64,000 bases of DNA from Scatophagus argus (taxonomy: Eukaryota > Chordata > Actinopteri > Scatophagidae): NCBI RefSeq assembly GCF_020382885.2, contig NC_058513.1, forward strand, positions 10,077,774 to 10,141,773, written 5' to 3'. Below, one piece after another: positions 34,330 to 46,560 of the stretch; the stretch's first letter is position 1; every line of letters begins with the position of its first letter. The position numbers were made by a program, and so were the translations under genes. The notes under the pieces were generated by a model that had not been told where the DNA came from, did not search any database, and was given only the letters and a program-made list of their open reading frames with translations.

Positions 34330-35473
34330 AATAATCTTGTGGCACTGAAACACTCTCTCTATCTCTGTCCCTGCCTCTTGTTCCTCCGTCTTTTCCTCCC
34401 ATCATTCATCCTGTTCTTCTGTGTTGAGGCCAACAGTGCATGCATCACACCTACGTGCCGCATGTATGCATATGTAGTTCAGTGTATACAGCGATCAGTC
34501 ACAAATGTCTCTTGGGTGCTGTGGTGCAAACACAGTCACTTGCTTGAAACAAGTAAGCAGTCTGACCCAAGTGGTCTGTTAGTCTCAGCCTGACACAGAG
34601 TGCGTAATGGATCTATCCCTTTGTTTGTATTAGGGAGGAGCGCACAGCAAAAGAGAGGGAGTACTGTACTATAATAGTTTCCCTACCCCTCTCTTTTTAT
34701 TCTGTCTCTCCTTCTTTTTAACACAGGTATACACAGGAAAAGCCGCAGTGAAAAAGAGGAAAGTTTTTCTTTCAAAACATTAATTCTTATAATTAGAGAA
34801 AGAGATGGTGACAGATGGTGAGTGGGAGGCAGAGGTGAAATAAACAAAAGTAAAACATCTTTGTTTCTGACTCTTCTTCCTCCCACTCACTGCTGTTTCT
34901 CTCCTGTTGTTGTGACTGTGTCTGTAACAAATAAAGAAGTACAAATAAAATCCACTATCTTTCGTATGACACTGTGTCTGTTGGTTTAAGTGGGGGCGTG
35001 GGTGTAAGCACTGCTGGTTAACCATGCCTGGACATCCCTAAAATGACACTGACTGTAGTGTACATATGGAGAAGTATAATCAAGATTTCGATGGCATATT
35101 TAATCATCATCATAATCTCAGAGTCTAAAAATATATGAAATATTTCATGCAGTATCAACCCATGTCTCTAAATCTGCAGCACAGAAGGAAATCCTGGAAA
35201 TACCTAATAATACAGAAGTAGGAATGAAATGGACTGGACTATTGCCATATAAATCCTGGGCCATTACTGATGTCACTATGTGACAACGTGTAAATCAGAT
35301 TCATCATATGAATGCTACAGAAACTAGTACAAAAATTTATAATGTTAGTGATTGCAAGATTAAGGTTATGGCTTCAGGTTACAGTTTTATGTTGCTGCTG
35401 TCAGCATCCTTATATAGTTTAATTTACATTATGACCTTTCCAAGACCGAGAGAGGGGGGAGAAAGACCATCTT

Positions 35474-35511
35474 CCTATGTACCCTGTGCCTTTAGGGCTG
35501 AGGTACATAGG
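35474..35511. repeat. 10-bp inverted repeat
   Basis: CCTATGTACC (35474-35483) pairs exactly with GGTACATAGG (35502-35511). Confidence 0.8.
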
Positions 35512-35999
35512 CTCCCCAGGAAACCATCATTAATCACCAGATCTCAGGAAGGCATCAATGGTACCAATCACCAGACACTACAATCTATTCCCAACCCTAA
35601 CCAAGTGTTGCTTTTCTGTGCAAACCTAACTAGATCTTGAGCTCAACATTGTCATGACAGTTGGAAAGTGCCATATAAATAAATGTAAACTAAAGAAATG
35701 TATAGTTACAGCATATCTGTGATTTGCAACTGTACAATGGCAACATTTACTCTGTGATTGTGTGGAAAACCGATGTCTGTTGACAGATGTGACGGATGAT
35801 AAAGTTTAACGTCCCTTGCCACAATTTTGCTATTCAAATCTACAGAACTTTCTCAAACATGTCATTTGATCACTTTACTCAGCAAGAGGTAGACTCGTTC
35901 AGTTTCTGTCGGTGGGTGTTTTCATTCGATTAATTGGACAGCAACAGAAAGTTGCATTTTTTGTTTTGTTTTTTAGCAACACCGCCACCAGAAATCTAA

Positions 36000-36851
36000 A
36001 TGTCTAAGTTAATTAACATCACTGACTACTCTAATACAACTGCTGATGAGTGTGAACCTGGGAATTTTATCTTCTGGACATGTTTCACCATAGTTTCCTC
36101 TCTTTTTGGTTTTCCTGGAGCTGTTGCCATACTTTTGAACATGTTTTGGAAAGGAAGAAAAGGAGCAACATTCACCCCAAATGATGTCTTTACTTTAAAT
36201 ATTTCTATCATGGATCTGGTTTACTTCTCCTTTACTCCTCTAGAGTTGTATACTACCAGTGTAGGCCATCCTAACTTAGTGTATTTAGCATTTATTTCCT
36301 TCTTGTACTCATTCACTTTGTGTGGAAGGCCTCTCTATATAACCTGTATCTGTCTGGACTGCTATGTGGCTGTGGTTCATCCAATTATTTATCGTGAAAA
36401 AAAGAGTCTGACTCCCAGGATCCTGGTAGCTGTTGGTGTTTGGACTGTGACTGTTGCTTATGCATGTTGTTTTGCTTTTGGACTTGAGAGAGAGCTTGAG
36501 ATGAATCCGGTATCCTTTTTCATTTTGACTCTCCCTGTTATTGCTTTCTGTGATTTATCCATCCTCTGGACTCTGAAGAGATCGAATCCTGGAGGACGAA
36601 ATGTCCACCCGCAGAAGAAGAGGGCTCTGCAAATCATCATCAACAACTTTGTTGTTTCCATTATATCCTATCTTCCTGCAGTAATAACTTGGGTTCTGTT
36701 CCAGGTTCTGAAATTCAGCAAAAGTAAGTTTTTTTGTCTTTTTTTTCTTTCAATGATATGCATCACTGTGACAGGAAATACTGTTTCAGTCATGTTGCAT
36801 TTGAGCAACTTAGGAAAACTGGACTGGCTTAAATGTGGGAAGAAGAAATGA
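36000..36851 (+). CDS. Atypical intronless class A GPCR (P2Y-like)
   Basis: 283 residues in one exon with seven hydrophobic segments: about 25-49, 60-82, 98-120, 138-160, 170-190, 214-236, 247-270. The N-terminus has NIT and NTT glycosylation sites. TM3 reads LYITCICLDCYVAVVHPI, clearly rhodopsin-class, resembling nucleotide/lipid receptors with DRYxAVVHP. The DRY Arg is Cys, the loop between TM4 and TM5 is very short and lacks the usual Cys, and TM7 has no N/DPxxY (GNTVSVMLHL instead). It ends WLKCGKKK, a short basic tail. I do not recognise a named orthologue; ligand unknown. It may be a fish-specific receptor that signals oddly or not at all. The start is the first in-frame ATG. Confidence 0.85.
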   Translation: MSKLINITDYSNTTADECEPGNFIFWTCFTIVSSLFGFPGAVAILLNMFWKGRKGATFTPNDVFTLNISIMDLVYFSFTPLELYTTSVGHPNLVYLAFISFLYSFTLCGRPLYITCICLDCYVAVVHPIIYREKKSLTPRILVAVGVWTVTVAYACCFAFGLERELEMNPVSFFILTLPVIAFCDLSILWTLKRSNPGGRNVHPQKKRALQIIINNFVVSIISYLPAVITWVLFQVLKFSKSKFFCLFFLSMICITVTGNTVSVMLHLSNLGKLDWLKCGKKK

Positions 36852-37012
36852 ACCTCATACAGCCACTGTTCTCTATTTTCAGTTTTACTTTCTGGAATTT
36901 TGCAATCTGTGCAGAGTGTGAGAAAGTGTAATAATGCATATGTCACCATGTTTATTGTAGCAACATATCTTAATTTAGTGCCATAGCATTTGTTTGATGT
37001 CTGAGATTTACA

Positions 37013-37018
37013 AATAAA
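37013..37018 (+). terminator. Poly(A) signal of the GPCR gene
   Basis: AATAAA 162 nt after the stop codon. Confidence 0.55.
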
Positions 37019-37818
37019 TGTTAATTATGTTTATATTTTTATTAGAATATTATTGTCATTGTTGTTTTCTGTTGTTTTCATTGTATGTATTAGTCATTTA
37101 ATCATTTGAGGGTATAATGTCTTCTGGAAAACCAGTCTGGATCTTTAAACCAACGTGTTTGACCAAAAAAGAATAATAGTATAACTTGTCAACTTTTCCC
37201 ATCTTAAAAGTATTTGAAGAATGTGTTTTCCTAATAAGAATAAATTGATTGTAACTTTACTGTTTTGTTGCATTGAAACTAGATGTGTTAAAATAAAGGA
37301 ACTAAATGCTGTGATATTTGCAATTTGTTTCCTAAAATAATATCAGTAGTCGGATATGTTACTCACTTCATACAATTACCAAACCATAATATACACTCAG
37401 AAGTTAGAACAACAAATATATTCTGTGTTTTGTTCACTTAGTGTTTTTAAACAGCGCTGTATTATATCAACAGTTTTTGAAATGATGTATGTAACGTGTT
37501 TTGTTTTATTTGACACCTGTCTGTCATTACTCACCACTTCATTTACCTTAAAGGCTACCTCATTTACGATTTGCAAAACACTGATGTTCACTGGCTGTGG
37601 AAAGTGACTGGTGTTGAATAAGCATGATGAGTTAGACAGTGAGAAAAGACTTGCATATATTCAAAGCAAGAGATATTTTCCATAACTGCGAAAACACCTG
37701 TTAGCGTTACACTTTCATCCAAAAGCAGTGAGGGAGGCTTGTACAAAAAAGTTAAAAAAGTAAGCTTTTGTTACTCAACTTTTCACGGTGTTTTAATCCC
37801 CTTAGATACTCTCATATA

Positions 37819-38022
37819 CAGGGTCAGCCAAAATAATGTATACACACATCAGGAAAAAAAGGGTAATGCCATCTGTTGGGAAAACATCGTACAACAGTGT
37901 TATCGTAATTTGATCAAACTTCGAAAGAGGTATCTATATGTATAGAAGTACTTACACAAATGAAATATTTATACATGTTTTTCTGTTCCTGATGTGTGTA
38001 TACATTATTTTGGCTGATTCTG
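37819..38022. mobile_element. MITE with ~37-bp terminal inverted repeats and TA flanks
   Basis: The left end starts CAGGGTCAGCCAAAATAATG. The reverse complement of the right end starts CAGAATCAGCCAAAATAATG, and the match continues to position 37 with only two mismatches. TA lies on both sides (37817-37818 and 38023-38024), as expected for Tc1/mariner-type insertion. The element is 204 bp with no coding capacity. Near-identical ends suggest fairly recent mobility. Confidence 0.88.
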
Positions 38023-38695
38023 TATACATATCAATGTTTTTAATTTGTTTTATTATTCCTGTGTTTTAATATTTATAATTAGTATTGTTCTTATTTTTAT
38101 TTGTAAGCATTATGATCGTTATCATTATCAAAAATTATATCATACAGACGTACCATAACATCGATCTAGGTAATGCGCACGTCAATAGATCAATGAATCA
38201 CGTGACCTTGTGACGTACATTTAATACAGGAAGTAAATTGAACTGTATCATAACGTTCGGCTTTCATAATAAAAGCCACCAATAAGTCGCTTGTCACTTT
38301 ACAATATCGGTACTGTATCTAACAAATAAGTGGGCTAACAAAACTAGAAGTATTTATCCAAACTAAATGGAAAGATCAGACTGCACACGTGATACTGTAG
38401 CTGAAACTCGATATTTTATCGCACAAAACAAAATCTTCCATAAACTTCCACTTGTAAAGATTTTGTTTTGGAAATGACAGCCGGAAACGTTGCGTGGGAT
38501 GAAACTTGATCCTAATCAAAGAGCAGGGGAACAGTGGACATACACTGTTCTAACTGTAATACATTTCAAGCCTGGTTTGTAGCATCCAACTAGGAATGGC
38601 TGTCTAGTAATGAGGACAGTCGGCTGTGGAAGCCATCGTTGCCGCTGTCGTCCCGCCGTGCCTTTGTGAGCTCTGACTGGCCGAGACCCTCCGCC

Positions 38696-41600
38696 ATGGC
38701 CTCAGCGTTACCCCGCTGCACATCTGTCAGACTCCCCGCTGTGGCCACTGTCGTCTTGCTCCTGATGTCGTTGAGCACTGTACGGTCCTCTCAAGGCGAC
38801 AAGGAGCCGGTTTATCGAGACTGTGTTAAACAATGTGTCCGGACCAACTGTACCGGAGCTCGGCTAAGGGGCTTTCAGTCCTCCCAGCCGCAGTACATGG
38901 CGCTGACAGGTGAGTTGTTGTTGTTGTTGCCAGGTTAACTTAAGCTAACTTAGCTTGCTAGCAGTCCGTAACTACATTTCTGAACAGTATACCCACTGCT
39001 CTTACCTACAATGCATCGTGCTATTTTGATACATTTGATAAATGTATCCCTGGACTATCTTAACATTCATATGTTTACTCATCCACGTTGCTGCTTTGTG
39101 GTGAAGCTCATGGTTGCAGTGCGATATTTAACGCGGTGGATTTTCTCACCTTTGACCATTCATGAAACATGTCAGGCTTTTTCACGCACTGAAACAGTTG
39201 AAAGCCTGTTTCTCCGGTTGTACAAGGTGTCACAAAGGTAATATTGTAACTCCACCCTCGGCCCGTCTTTAACAACTGTATCGTGTGTCTGTGTTAGAGT
39301 TAAAAACACAATAAACGTACGCATCATCTAATCCAGTTTCACTCATTTCAGACGTTTGAAAAGAGGAAGCAGTCGATACAGTGTAATCCAGCCAGGAAAG
39401 AAAACCTTAAAAATACTGCCACCTTGTTTTCTTTTTTAGGGCTACCACTAACCATTATTTTAATTAATGAAATGCTACATCTTCAAAATGTCATATTAAT
39501 GTCTTTGCTCAACCAGTTTTCTGTTCATCTACTTTTCCCTTTATTTGCTTATGGTCACAGTTCTGTACATTCAATCAAAACCTTTTTCAGATACATTTTA
39601 TTGATGAGTATTTGTACTCATTACCTAGAAGGCTAACTGAACCTGACCCTCTGACCTGTGCCAAACCCTGTTCATGGCCCCATCTCCTTCTCTTTGTTCC
39701 TGTGTTCCAGGTTGGACATGTCGTGATGACTGTCGCTATCAATGCATGTGGACTACCGTGGGGCTCTACCAGGCCGAGGGGTACAGGGTCCCACAGTTCC
39801 ACGGCAAGGTTTGTGCTTCTTACAGAGGCCAGTGTGTGTATCACACTGAGCTTCATCCCAAAATCTTAAGTTTTTCTGCTTAAGTGGCTCTGTAAACAGT
39901 GCTTCAGTCTTTCCTTGAGTGAAATGTTATCTCTTTTATTTCTCACAGTGGCCGTTTGCACGCTTCCTGTGTTTCGAGGAGCCAGCTTCTGCCCTGGCCT
40001 CTCTACTCAATGGCTTGGCTTGCCTTCTCATGCTGCTGCGGTATCGGAGCATGGTGCCACGCCAGAGCCCCATGTACCATACCATCAACGCCTTCTCTCT
40101 GGTTTGTTAAATTCAGCCCCTGTCTGAGTGAGATGGAGAGAATACACCAATACTAAAATGTCTTTCCACTACATTGCAACAATTTTACCATGCGTTCTTA
40201 ACAAGAGCCCATGTGTGTTTCTTTAGGTATCTCTTAATGCCTGGTTCTGGTCCACAGTGTTTCATACCCGGGACACCTATCTCACTGAGGTAATAATAGT
40301 TACTGGATACTTGTAAAGATACATCAAGTGATTTTTACTAGACAGAAAAAAGAGCAGCATGGGCATCTTTTCAGAGTTTTGTTTCTCTATTCAGAACTGA
40401 TGTAAAATTAATAATCTCTGACCTTTCAGGCCTGCTGTGTTCTACTTGTTCCTGAGAAAGATGTCTTCAGTCAGCTCGCAGCTGGGGCTCAATATGCAGA
40501 GCAGTGTACCAAAATAATGAGCTGACATTACTGTAATTAGATTAAAAAACACTCAATGCAGCTTTCTTGCATGCTAACTGGAGAACTGCTAAAATACCTT
40601 TCCAGCTGCAGAACTCCCCCTGAGATGAGCGTTTTTTCTGTTTTGTTGGCTACTAACTTCTTTAATGCCACTACTGACAAGCCCACCAGCTGTGTGCAGT
40701 ATATTTTCTGCAATATCCTACGGGCACAAATGTTTTCTCTTGATCTTGATTTCTGTTCTAAGTAAATGTGTTTTTGTCTGTATGTGTCATTCTTTTGCAG
40801 AAAATGGACTATTTCTGTGCAACAGCTGTCATTCTTTACTCAATCTACCTATGCTGTGTCAGGTAAGGTCTGAAACGGGTGGCCTACGAATGTCTCCATT
40901 TGTCTCATGATAGAAGATGAAAATATGGTCGCAGAAGAACCAAAATCACATTCAACTCTGTTAATGTTTGAGCCTGGTTAACATTTCTGTCCAATGTTTT
41001 CCATGATTGTTATGGTAAGGCTGAATTAAGATTTACTTGATGATGTCAAGGAGCTGGCAAAACAAACAGATCTTCTTGCAAATGTAAATGTTACAATGCT
41101 GTGTACCCCTCCTTCATCAGAACATTGGGTCTGAGGCGACCTGGGGTGTCCAGCATGGTGGGAGTCCTGCTCATCCTGGCCTTTACGTCGCATGTGTCCT
41201 ACTTGACCTTTGTCAGTTTCGACTACGGCTACAATATGGCTGCTAACGCCACCATCGGTACAGAAAATACACAAAAGTCACATGAAAGCTCATATTTAGT
41301 TGGTCATAGTAACATATTACACAGTTGTGTAATTTTGAGCACTTTTGTCTTATTAACATCTCAATGCAAGTAGTTTATCATAATCAATTTTACATTTTTT
41401 ATTCAGTCTGCAGTTTGAACAACTCAGAATATCACAGATAAACCTCTGCCAAATGATGTACTGTATTAAGATGAGTTTCAATGTAGTGACTTATCCTTCA
41501 AATGGCTTATCTTGTGCTTTTAATGTTTTTGTCTGTAAAGGCATGGTGAACCTCCTGTGGTGGCTGTGTTGGTGCTGGCAGAACCGGCGGACCTTGCCGT

Positions 41601-41976
41601 ACTGGTGGAAGTGCGGTCTGGTGGTGCTGCTGCTTCATGGTCTGGCCCTGCTGGAGCTGCTGGACTTCCCCCCGATGCTCTGGATTCTAGATGCACACGC
41701 TGTGTGGCACCTCAGCACCGTACCAGTCCACTTCCTTTTCTACAGGTTAGCCCTCTCACCTGCTCTGCCTTTGTTTCACAGCATTGCTGAAGAGAGGCGT
41801 TTGTGGGACTGTGTGAAAAAGAAAGAAAGATTGTGTTTTTGCCTTGAAATGTCATCAAAATGGGAGAGAGATAGATGCCTTGTAAATGATCTGTACTTCC
41901 TTCTCTCTCCAGTTTCCTGATAGACGACAGCCTCTACCTTCTAAACACAGAGAAGATGGGTGTCAAGGTCGAGTAG
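38696..41976 (+). CDS. pgap3: PGAP3 (PERLD1), GPI-anchor lipid remodelling enzyme
   Basis: Golgi multi-pass protein needed to remove the unsaturated sn-2 acyl chain in fatty-acid remodelling of GPI anchors. Exons: 38696-38909, 39711-39808, 39949-40101, 40227-40289, 40801-40862, 41121-41257, 41541-41745, 41913-41976; 331 residues (human 320). There is a signal peptide (about residues 1-31), then a Cys-rich luminal part ([26 protein letters not shown]), then seven hydrophobic segments. The CREST-type motif [13 protein letters not shown] (about 158-170) and [14 protein letters not shown] near 293-306 carry the conserved His and Asp. The ATG has an excellent Kozak context (GCCATGG). The gene is immediately upstream of erbb2, the same neighbours as in human. 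Confidence 0.97.
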
Positions 41977-42943
41977 GAGGAACTCATTGCCTCTTCACCT
42001 ACACCCTCGCACCTCTCCAATCAGGGCAGCCGGACACCCAAACACGGAAGTAGCTCAGCCTCCCACATGACATGTGTGACACCACTATGACGTCTATCAA
42101 AGTAGACATTGTTTACATTTTTTTTTGTTTTTATTTTTTGTATTTTCTTCCAGGTAATTTTGCTCTTCTTTTAGATTTATCATGATTGATGCCTGCTGTG
42201 CTTAACTTTGCCTTGTACTGATATGTGCTCTTCCGGTTCTGTTGCCATTTGTCATAACTGCAAAAGAGGATGAAGGAAAAAGTATTTTACTACAGCAGAC
42301 CCATTTTTTGACATCCAAATAGGATGCATATCCTGTTTCTTCAGAAATTGATCCCCTGAACCCATGATTTGACTCACACCAGCTCCTTGGAAGTCCAATA
42401 TACTCGGCTCAGGGTAATTTGCTGTGGCTGACAATAGATGGCACCAAATCCCTTTGCCAAGGCATCATCACCTACTTTGTTTGGTGCAGCATGTGTCGGG
42501 TTCTGTCTATGCCAAAAGTGGACTGGCAGATACAGAGAGGTGCCCCTTGTGAAGGGGAAGCAAGAGGGGCTGCTAGCAGATTGTTCCAGAGAGAGAGGGG
42601 GGAGGGGGTTTATGTTTAGAGGCCATTCTAGCTGACTGTGTTTTTTTTTCTTTTCTCACCATCACACCTTTATTTTTGTGCCTCTGTTGTTTCCACTGCT
42701 GCTTTTGTTTCTCTTCTTTATATTGTCAGACTTCCATTTTCATTTGCTGCTTTCGTTGTTTTCGTCCTTTTGTTATTGTCTACCAATTTGTGCTTTATTC
42801 TGTTGACAGCTTTCTTTTGATTATTTGAGTTTGAATTTGGGTGGGACATGCCTGATGGTTATAAAATGCAATTTTTTTTTATTTTTAATCACCTGGATTG
42901 CCTTTTAGTGTGAGGAAAAGGAGAAAATGACTGAGATGGGAAA

Positions 42944-42949
42944 AATAAA
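42944..42949 (+). terminator. Candidate poly(A) signal of pgap3
   Basis: AATAAA 968 nt after the pgap3 stop; further hexamers near 42989 and 44105 leave the true 3' end open. Confidence 0.4.
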
Positions 42950-44329
42950 GTGCAACGGGAAGCTGCAGTCAGAGGACCCAAAGTTTCTAATAAATTCTGG
43001 AGTTAGGTGGTGTGTGTGAATGAGTGTTCAGATGTCCGTTTAATGCCCATTATTTGAATTTGGTTGCATTTCTTGTCGTAATATCCCCCAGAGTGGCACT
43101 CACCCACTTCAAGTAACTGCCCCTTCATGTAAAATATTCCATTTGTTTCACTCCATGTCTGCCTTACAAACTGTATGATCAGGTTGATGAACAGTTGGCA
43201 CCAAAACTCTTGAAGTCATACCATGTATGTCTTCATCCCTCAGAGTTTCCCTTCCATATGTGCACTTTACATGTGACTGTATGTTTACAAGCCTTTTTTT
43301 TTTCTTTGCTTGAAATCCTGCCCATGCCTTTGTTTTCTGTGTGAGCGTGTGAACAATGAACAGTATGTGTGTACACACTGCCTTGACTTGACAGTTTGTT
43401 GGGGTTTTTTTTGCCTTCGTAAACGGAATCGCTGTGTGTGAGAGCTAAATTGTTCTTGATCCTTTGTATGTGTGTTGGAGGTTTGCTGTGTGAATGTGTG
43501 TGAGATGATGGGTAAATTTAGCTTTGCTGACAGCCTGTGATTGGGGTGGGGGAAGACCGAGGATGAAAGACATAGAGACAGTGTAATAGTGTATTTCAGA
43601 TTCCTGAAATAGTGGCAGAGACGTTGGCCTTAGGAGATGAGAGACATCATGTTTTCCATATGCTATTTGTGATGGACCAAAATTGATCAAATTCTCAGAT
43701 GTAGTATGTAGTTATTAAGCACTGACATTCAAGAAATGATGTCTGCAGCTCAACTGTGACAGTATATACATATAAAAAACCAAAAAATAACTACTCATTT
43801 GAACAAAATCTAATTTCAGCTTATCACAAAATCACAGCAATTTCAGAGTTGAAATGATTTTTTTCTACTGATAGGAAACATTTGACTGGTGTCTGTTTTA
43901 ATAAGTTGAAGATATCCCAAGAGATTAACATTAAACAAACTTCATGGTCTTTGCTCTGTAAATTATTTCATTGCTCACTTCCTTCTTCCTTGCTAATAAC
44001 CTCCCCACCTCCCCACTCATTTGCTGCCCCCTGCCTGCTGCCCTGTGCACTTTCCTCCACCTCACATATTTGACCAAAAAAATCTGAAGAAAGAAATGAA
44101 TCAAATAAAAGTGTTCTTCTAAGGCATGGGGCTCGATTGTGTCTTCTTTCCCCCAGACTTGGCTTTTTGTCCTGAAATGTGATTCTCTTCTTAAATAACC
44201 TGTTTTAGTGGTCCAGTAAGTATGTGTGAGTAGAGTGTACAAGAGGAATATTATACTGTACATGACACCAAAACATGTTTGCCTTTAAAAACGACCTCTT
44301 AGGCGTGTAATTTCTCCACTGTCATGACT

Positions 44330-44470
44330 TGTGTAAATGCTCTCAATGTAGTAAAAATGCCAGTATTTCTTAGGGAAATGTTGTGGAGGGACATACTCAA
44401 AGTACAAGAACCAGAAATCTGCACTGAAGTGCTGTACTTGAATAGATTTACTTAATCCATTACTGCAAGA
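44330..44470. mobile_element. Fragment of the CAGTGGTGG-type non-autonomous DNA element
   Basis: The stretch containing AAATCTGCACTGAAGTGCTG, then TACTTGAATAGATTTACTT, resembles the internal end of the same fish element seen at 47.7-48.0 kb. Boundaries approximate. Confidence 0.4.
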
Positions 44471-44659
44471 CAGCGATTTTCTTAACATCAGACCATATTT
44501 TAGCCCTGATGATGTATTTTCTCCATGCACTGCTCATAACTCATGGTTCATTGTGAGAAACATATTCCAGATTAAAGATTAATTGTCACCGTAACACAAG
44601 AATGTATGACCAAACTCATGTTTGCTTTGAGGCCTTCTTAAGTTTCTTGAGCTTACTTT

Positions 44660-45270
44660 ACCAGAGTGGAGATGTTTGATATCCATGGCATGTACTCTGT
44701 GATGTTGATTCCCAGGAACCTGAAACTGTCCAGCTTAACTCCACTGACATAGACAGGGGTGTGTGTCTCTTTGGTGCCTTTTGTCTAAAATCAACAGTCT
44801 TGGGTTTACTGACGTTGAGCAGTTGGTTGTTCTTTGTGCATCACTCTGCAAGACTGTTAATTTCCTCCTGCTGAGACCTCTCATTGTTTGTAATTCATCT
44901 GATGATTGTGGTGTTGCCCACAAACTTCACAACAGAGTTCTCTAAATGTCTGGTGTTCAATACTAGAGTAGAGGTGCGACCGGCAATCCGAACTGTCTGG
45001 GGTCTGTCTGTGAGGGAGTCCAATTTCCCTCTACAGAGTGTTTTATTCAAGTCCAGACTGCTAAAGGTTTTGCCATCGGTTATATGGGGCATGTTGTATT
45101 AAATACAGAGCTGAAGTAAGCAAACAGCATTCTGGTGTGCTGAGTGGAGACAGAGTGGAGGGCAGTGGAGATGTCATCCCCTGTCGACGTTGTTGCTGTG
45201 AAATGTTCACATGCCAAACATTTTCAGCAGTATGCTAAACTCATTTGCAAAGACGACGTAGTGTGTCCAG
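44660..45270 (-). mobile_element. Degraded LINE reverse-transcriptase fragment
   Basis: Read on the minus strand in shifting frames. First comes RMLFAYFSSVFNT, the RT motif usually FxDFSSAFNT. Then LTDRPQTVRI and STLVLNTR follow, and a deletion removes the G-PQG block. After that come KFVGNTTII in place of the catalytic FADDTT, and NNQLLNVSKPKT with VDFRQK. The order and spacing fit the RT domain of an L2/CR1/Rex-like fish LINE. Frame breaks, the internal deletion and loss of the catalytic Asp pair show that it is dead. Confidence 0.8.
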
Positions 45271-46239
45271 GACACAGTCAGTGACTGGTGTATCCAATGC
45301 AGTCTGATGTACAGGACGTGTACCTTGTGCCAGTCTTACATGTTAAGCTATGAGATAATGTTAATTATCCAAAACAAGCCTGCGCTGAATATTTCTCTGA
45401 GTCTGTGTAGTTGTTGTCCCTGTACTTTCTCACTTGCACACAGTATCTCTAGCTCTGGTTGGTTGGTATTAACTTGTATGAGTGTATTTTGTACTAATGT
45501 ATTTTTAAGAAAATTGACTATTTCTACAAAGCCAGCAAACCAAGACTTGAGGCCTGAGAACTCCTCATAAAACTTTGGTTAATTCATTTTACAGAAGTTT
45601 ACGGCTGAGAAAATCATACAACCAGAATGCTCTGGTCCCTCAAAGTCCTGCAGCACACTGACTTATTCTGTGGGAACCAAACATTTAAGCAGCTCCAGGA
45701 CCACTAACCCTTGCAAAAAAAACAAAAAAAAATGTCTTGCATGTGTGTTCTGCGTGGCTCAGTGAGAAGCTTTTTGTTGTTTTGTGCAGCTTTGCGCAGT
45801 AGACTGGACTCTGACCCTGGCTGCTGTGGGTGGGGAGAGTGGATAGACTGGGATGAATAGAGTTTATTCTTCCTCCTTCAACTCCTGATTTGTGACCGTG
45901 AAGTGAAGGGCATGAGAAATATGAAGATGCTCTAAGCTCAAATCATTTCTCTTTTTCTTTCTTTCTTTTTTTTTTTAATTTCAGTGGCACACCAATATCT
46001 GTCACATAAGAAAGTTGAATTGGAATATCCACAATTATGCTTGAGTTTGAAAGCGTAAACAGCATAACATCTAGAAGGAATGCAGTTATCAGATGGATTC
46101 TGGGGTAAAAATGTTTTACTTGGATGCTCTTTCTTCAATTAATGATTAATAAAGTCATAAATAACAGCTTTATAGAGAGGCCACAAGTAGACCTTGTTTG
46201 TATGGTAGTAAGCCTCCAAAAACCCACTTCTCTTTATTC

Positions 46240-46560
46240 ATTGTAACGCTAAAAGAATTATACAGCACCTTTCTTAATAAAGTTACAAGGTGCTCGAACA
46301 AGAAGAATTAAACAAAATACAGATAGCATAATGCAAAATATAGTACAAACTTGCAATACCAAACCAATTAAATAAATAAACTTTAGTACAGGCAATGTTT
46401 CGAAACATTAAGACAACATAATGGAGAAAAACATATCGAAATAATAATTTAATAGTAATTTCTACAATAATGAGGTTTAAAAGAGATTTAAAAGTAGAGT
46501 CTGAGCTTGCTAACCTGACGTCATCTGCTCCAGAGTCTGGATAGAATTTTACAGCTTGTG
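46240..46560. repeat. Probable dispersed repeat remnant
   Basis: TTATACAGCACCTTTCTTAA followed by TAAAGTTACAAGGTGCT recalls fish interspersed repeats that start with a TATAGCACCTTTC-like head. It is AT-rich and diverged; the class is not assigned. Confidence 0.4.

Larger units (their letters stand above)
34085..35999. other. mylpf 3' UTR and intergenic DNA before the GPCR
   Basis: Contains a 10-bp inverted repeat (35474-35511) and, at about 35657-35690, a GTGCCATATAAATAAATGT tail reminiscent of fish interspersed repeats. A pyrimidine tract ending TTTTAG (35970-35975) is a likely 5' UTR acceptor for the GPCR. No coding exon is seen. Confidence 0.5.
36852..38695. other. Intergenic between the GPCR and pgap3
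   Basis: AT-rich DNA with a MITE (37819-38022). The last 150 bp before 38696 are GC-rich and likely the pgap3 promoter/leader. No other genes are seen. Confidence 0.6.

Noticed and set aside
41453-41920. Single long frame covering pgap3 exon 7 and flanks
   Set aside because: Only 41541-41745 matches PGAP3 and both edges have proper splice sites; the rest is intron.
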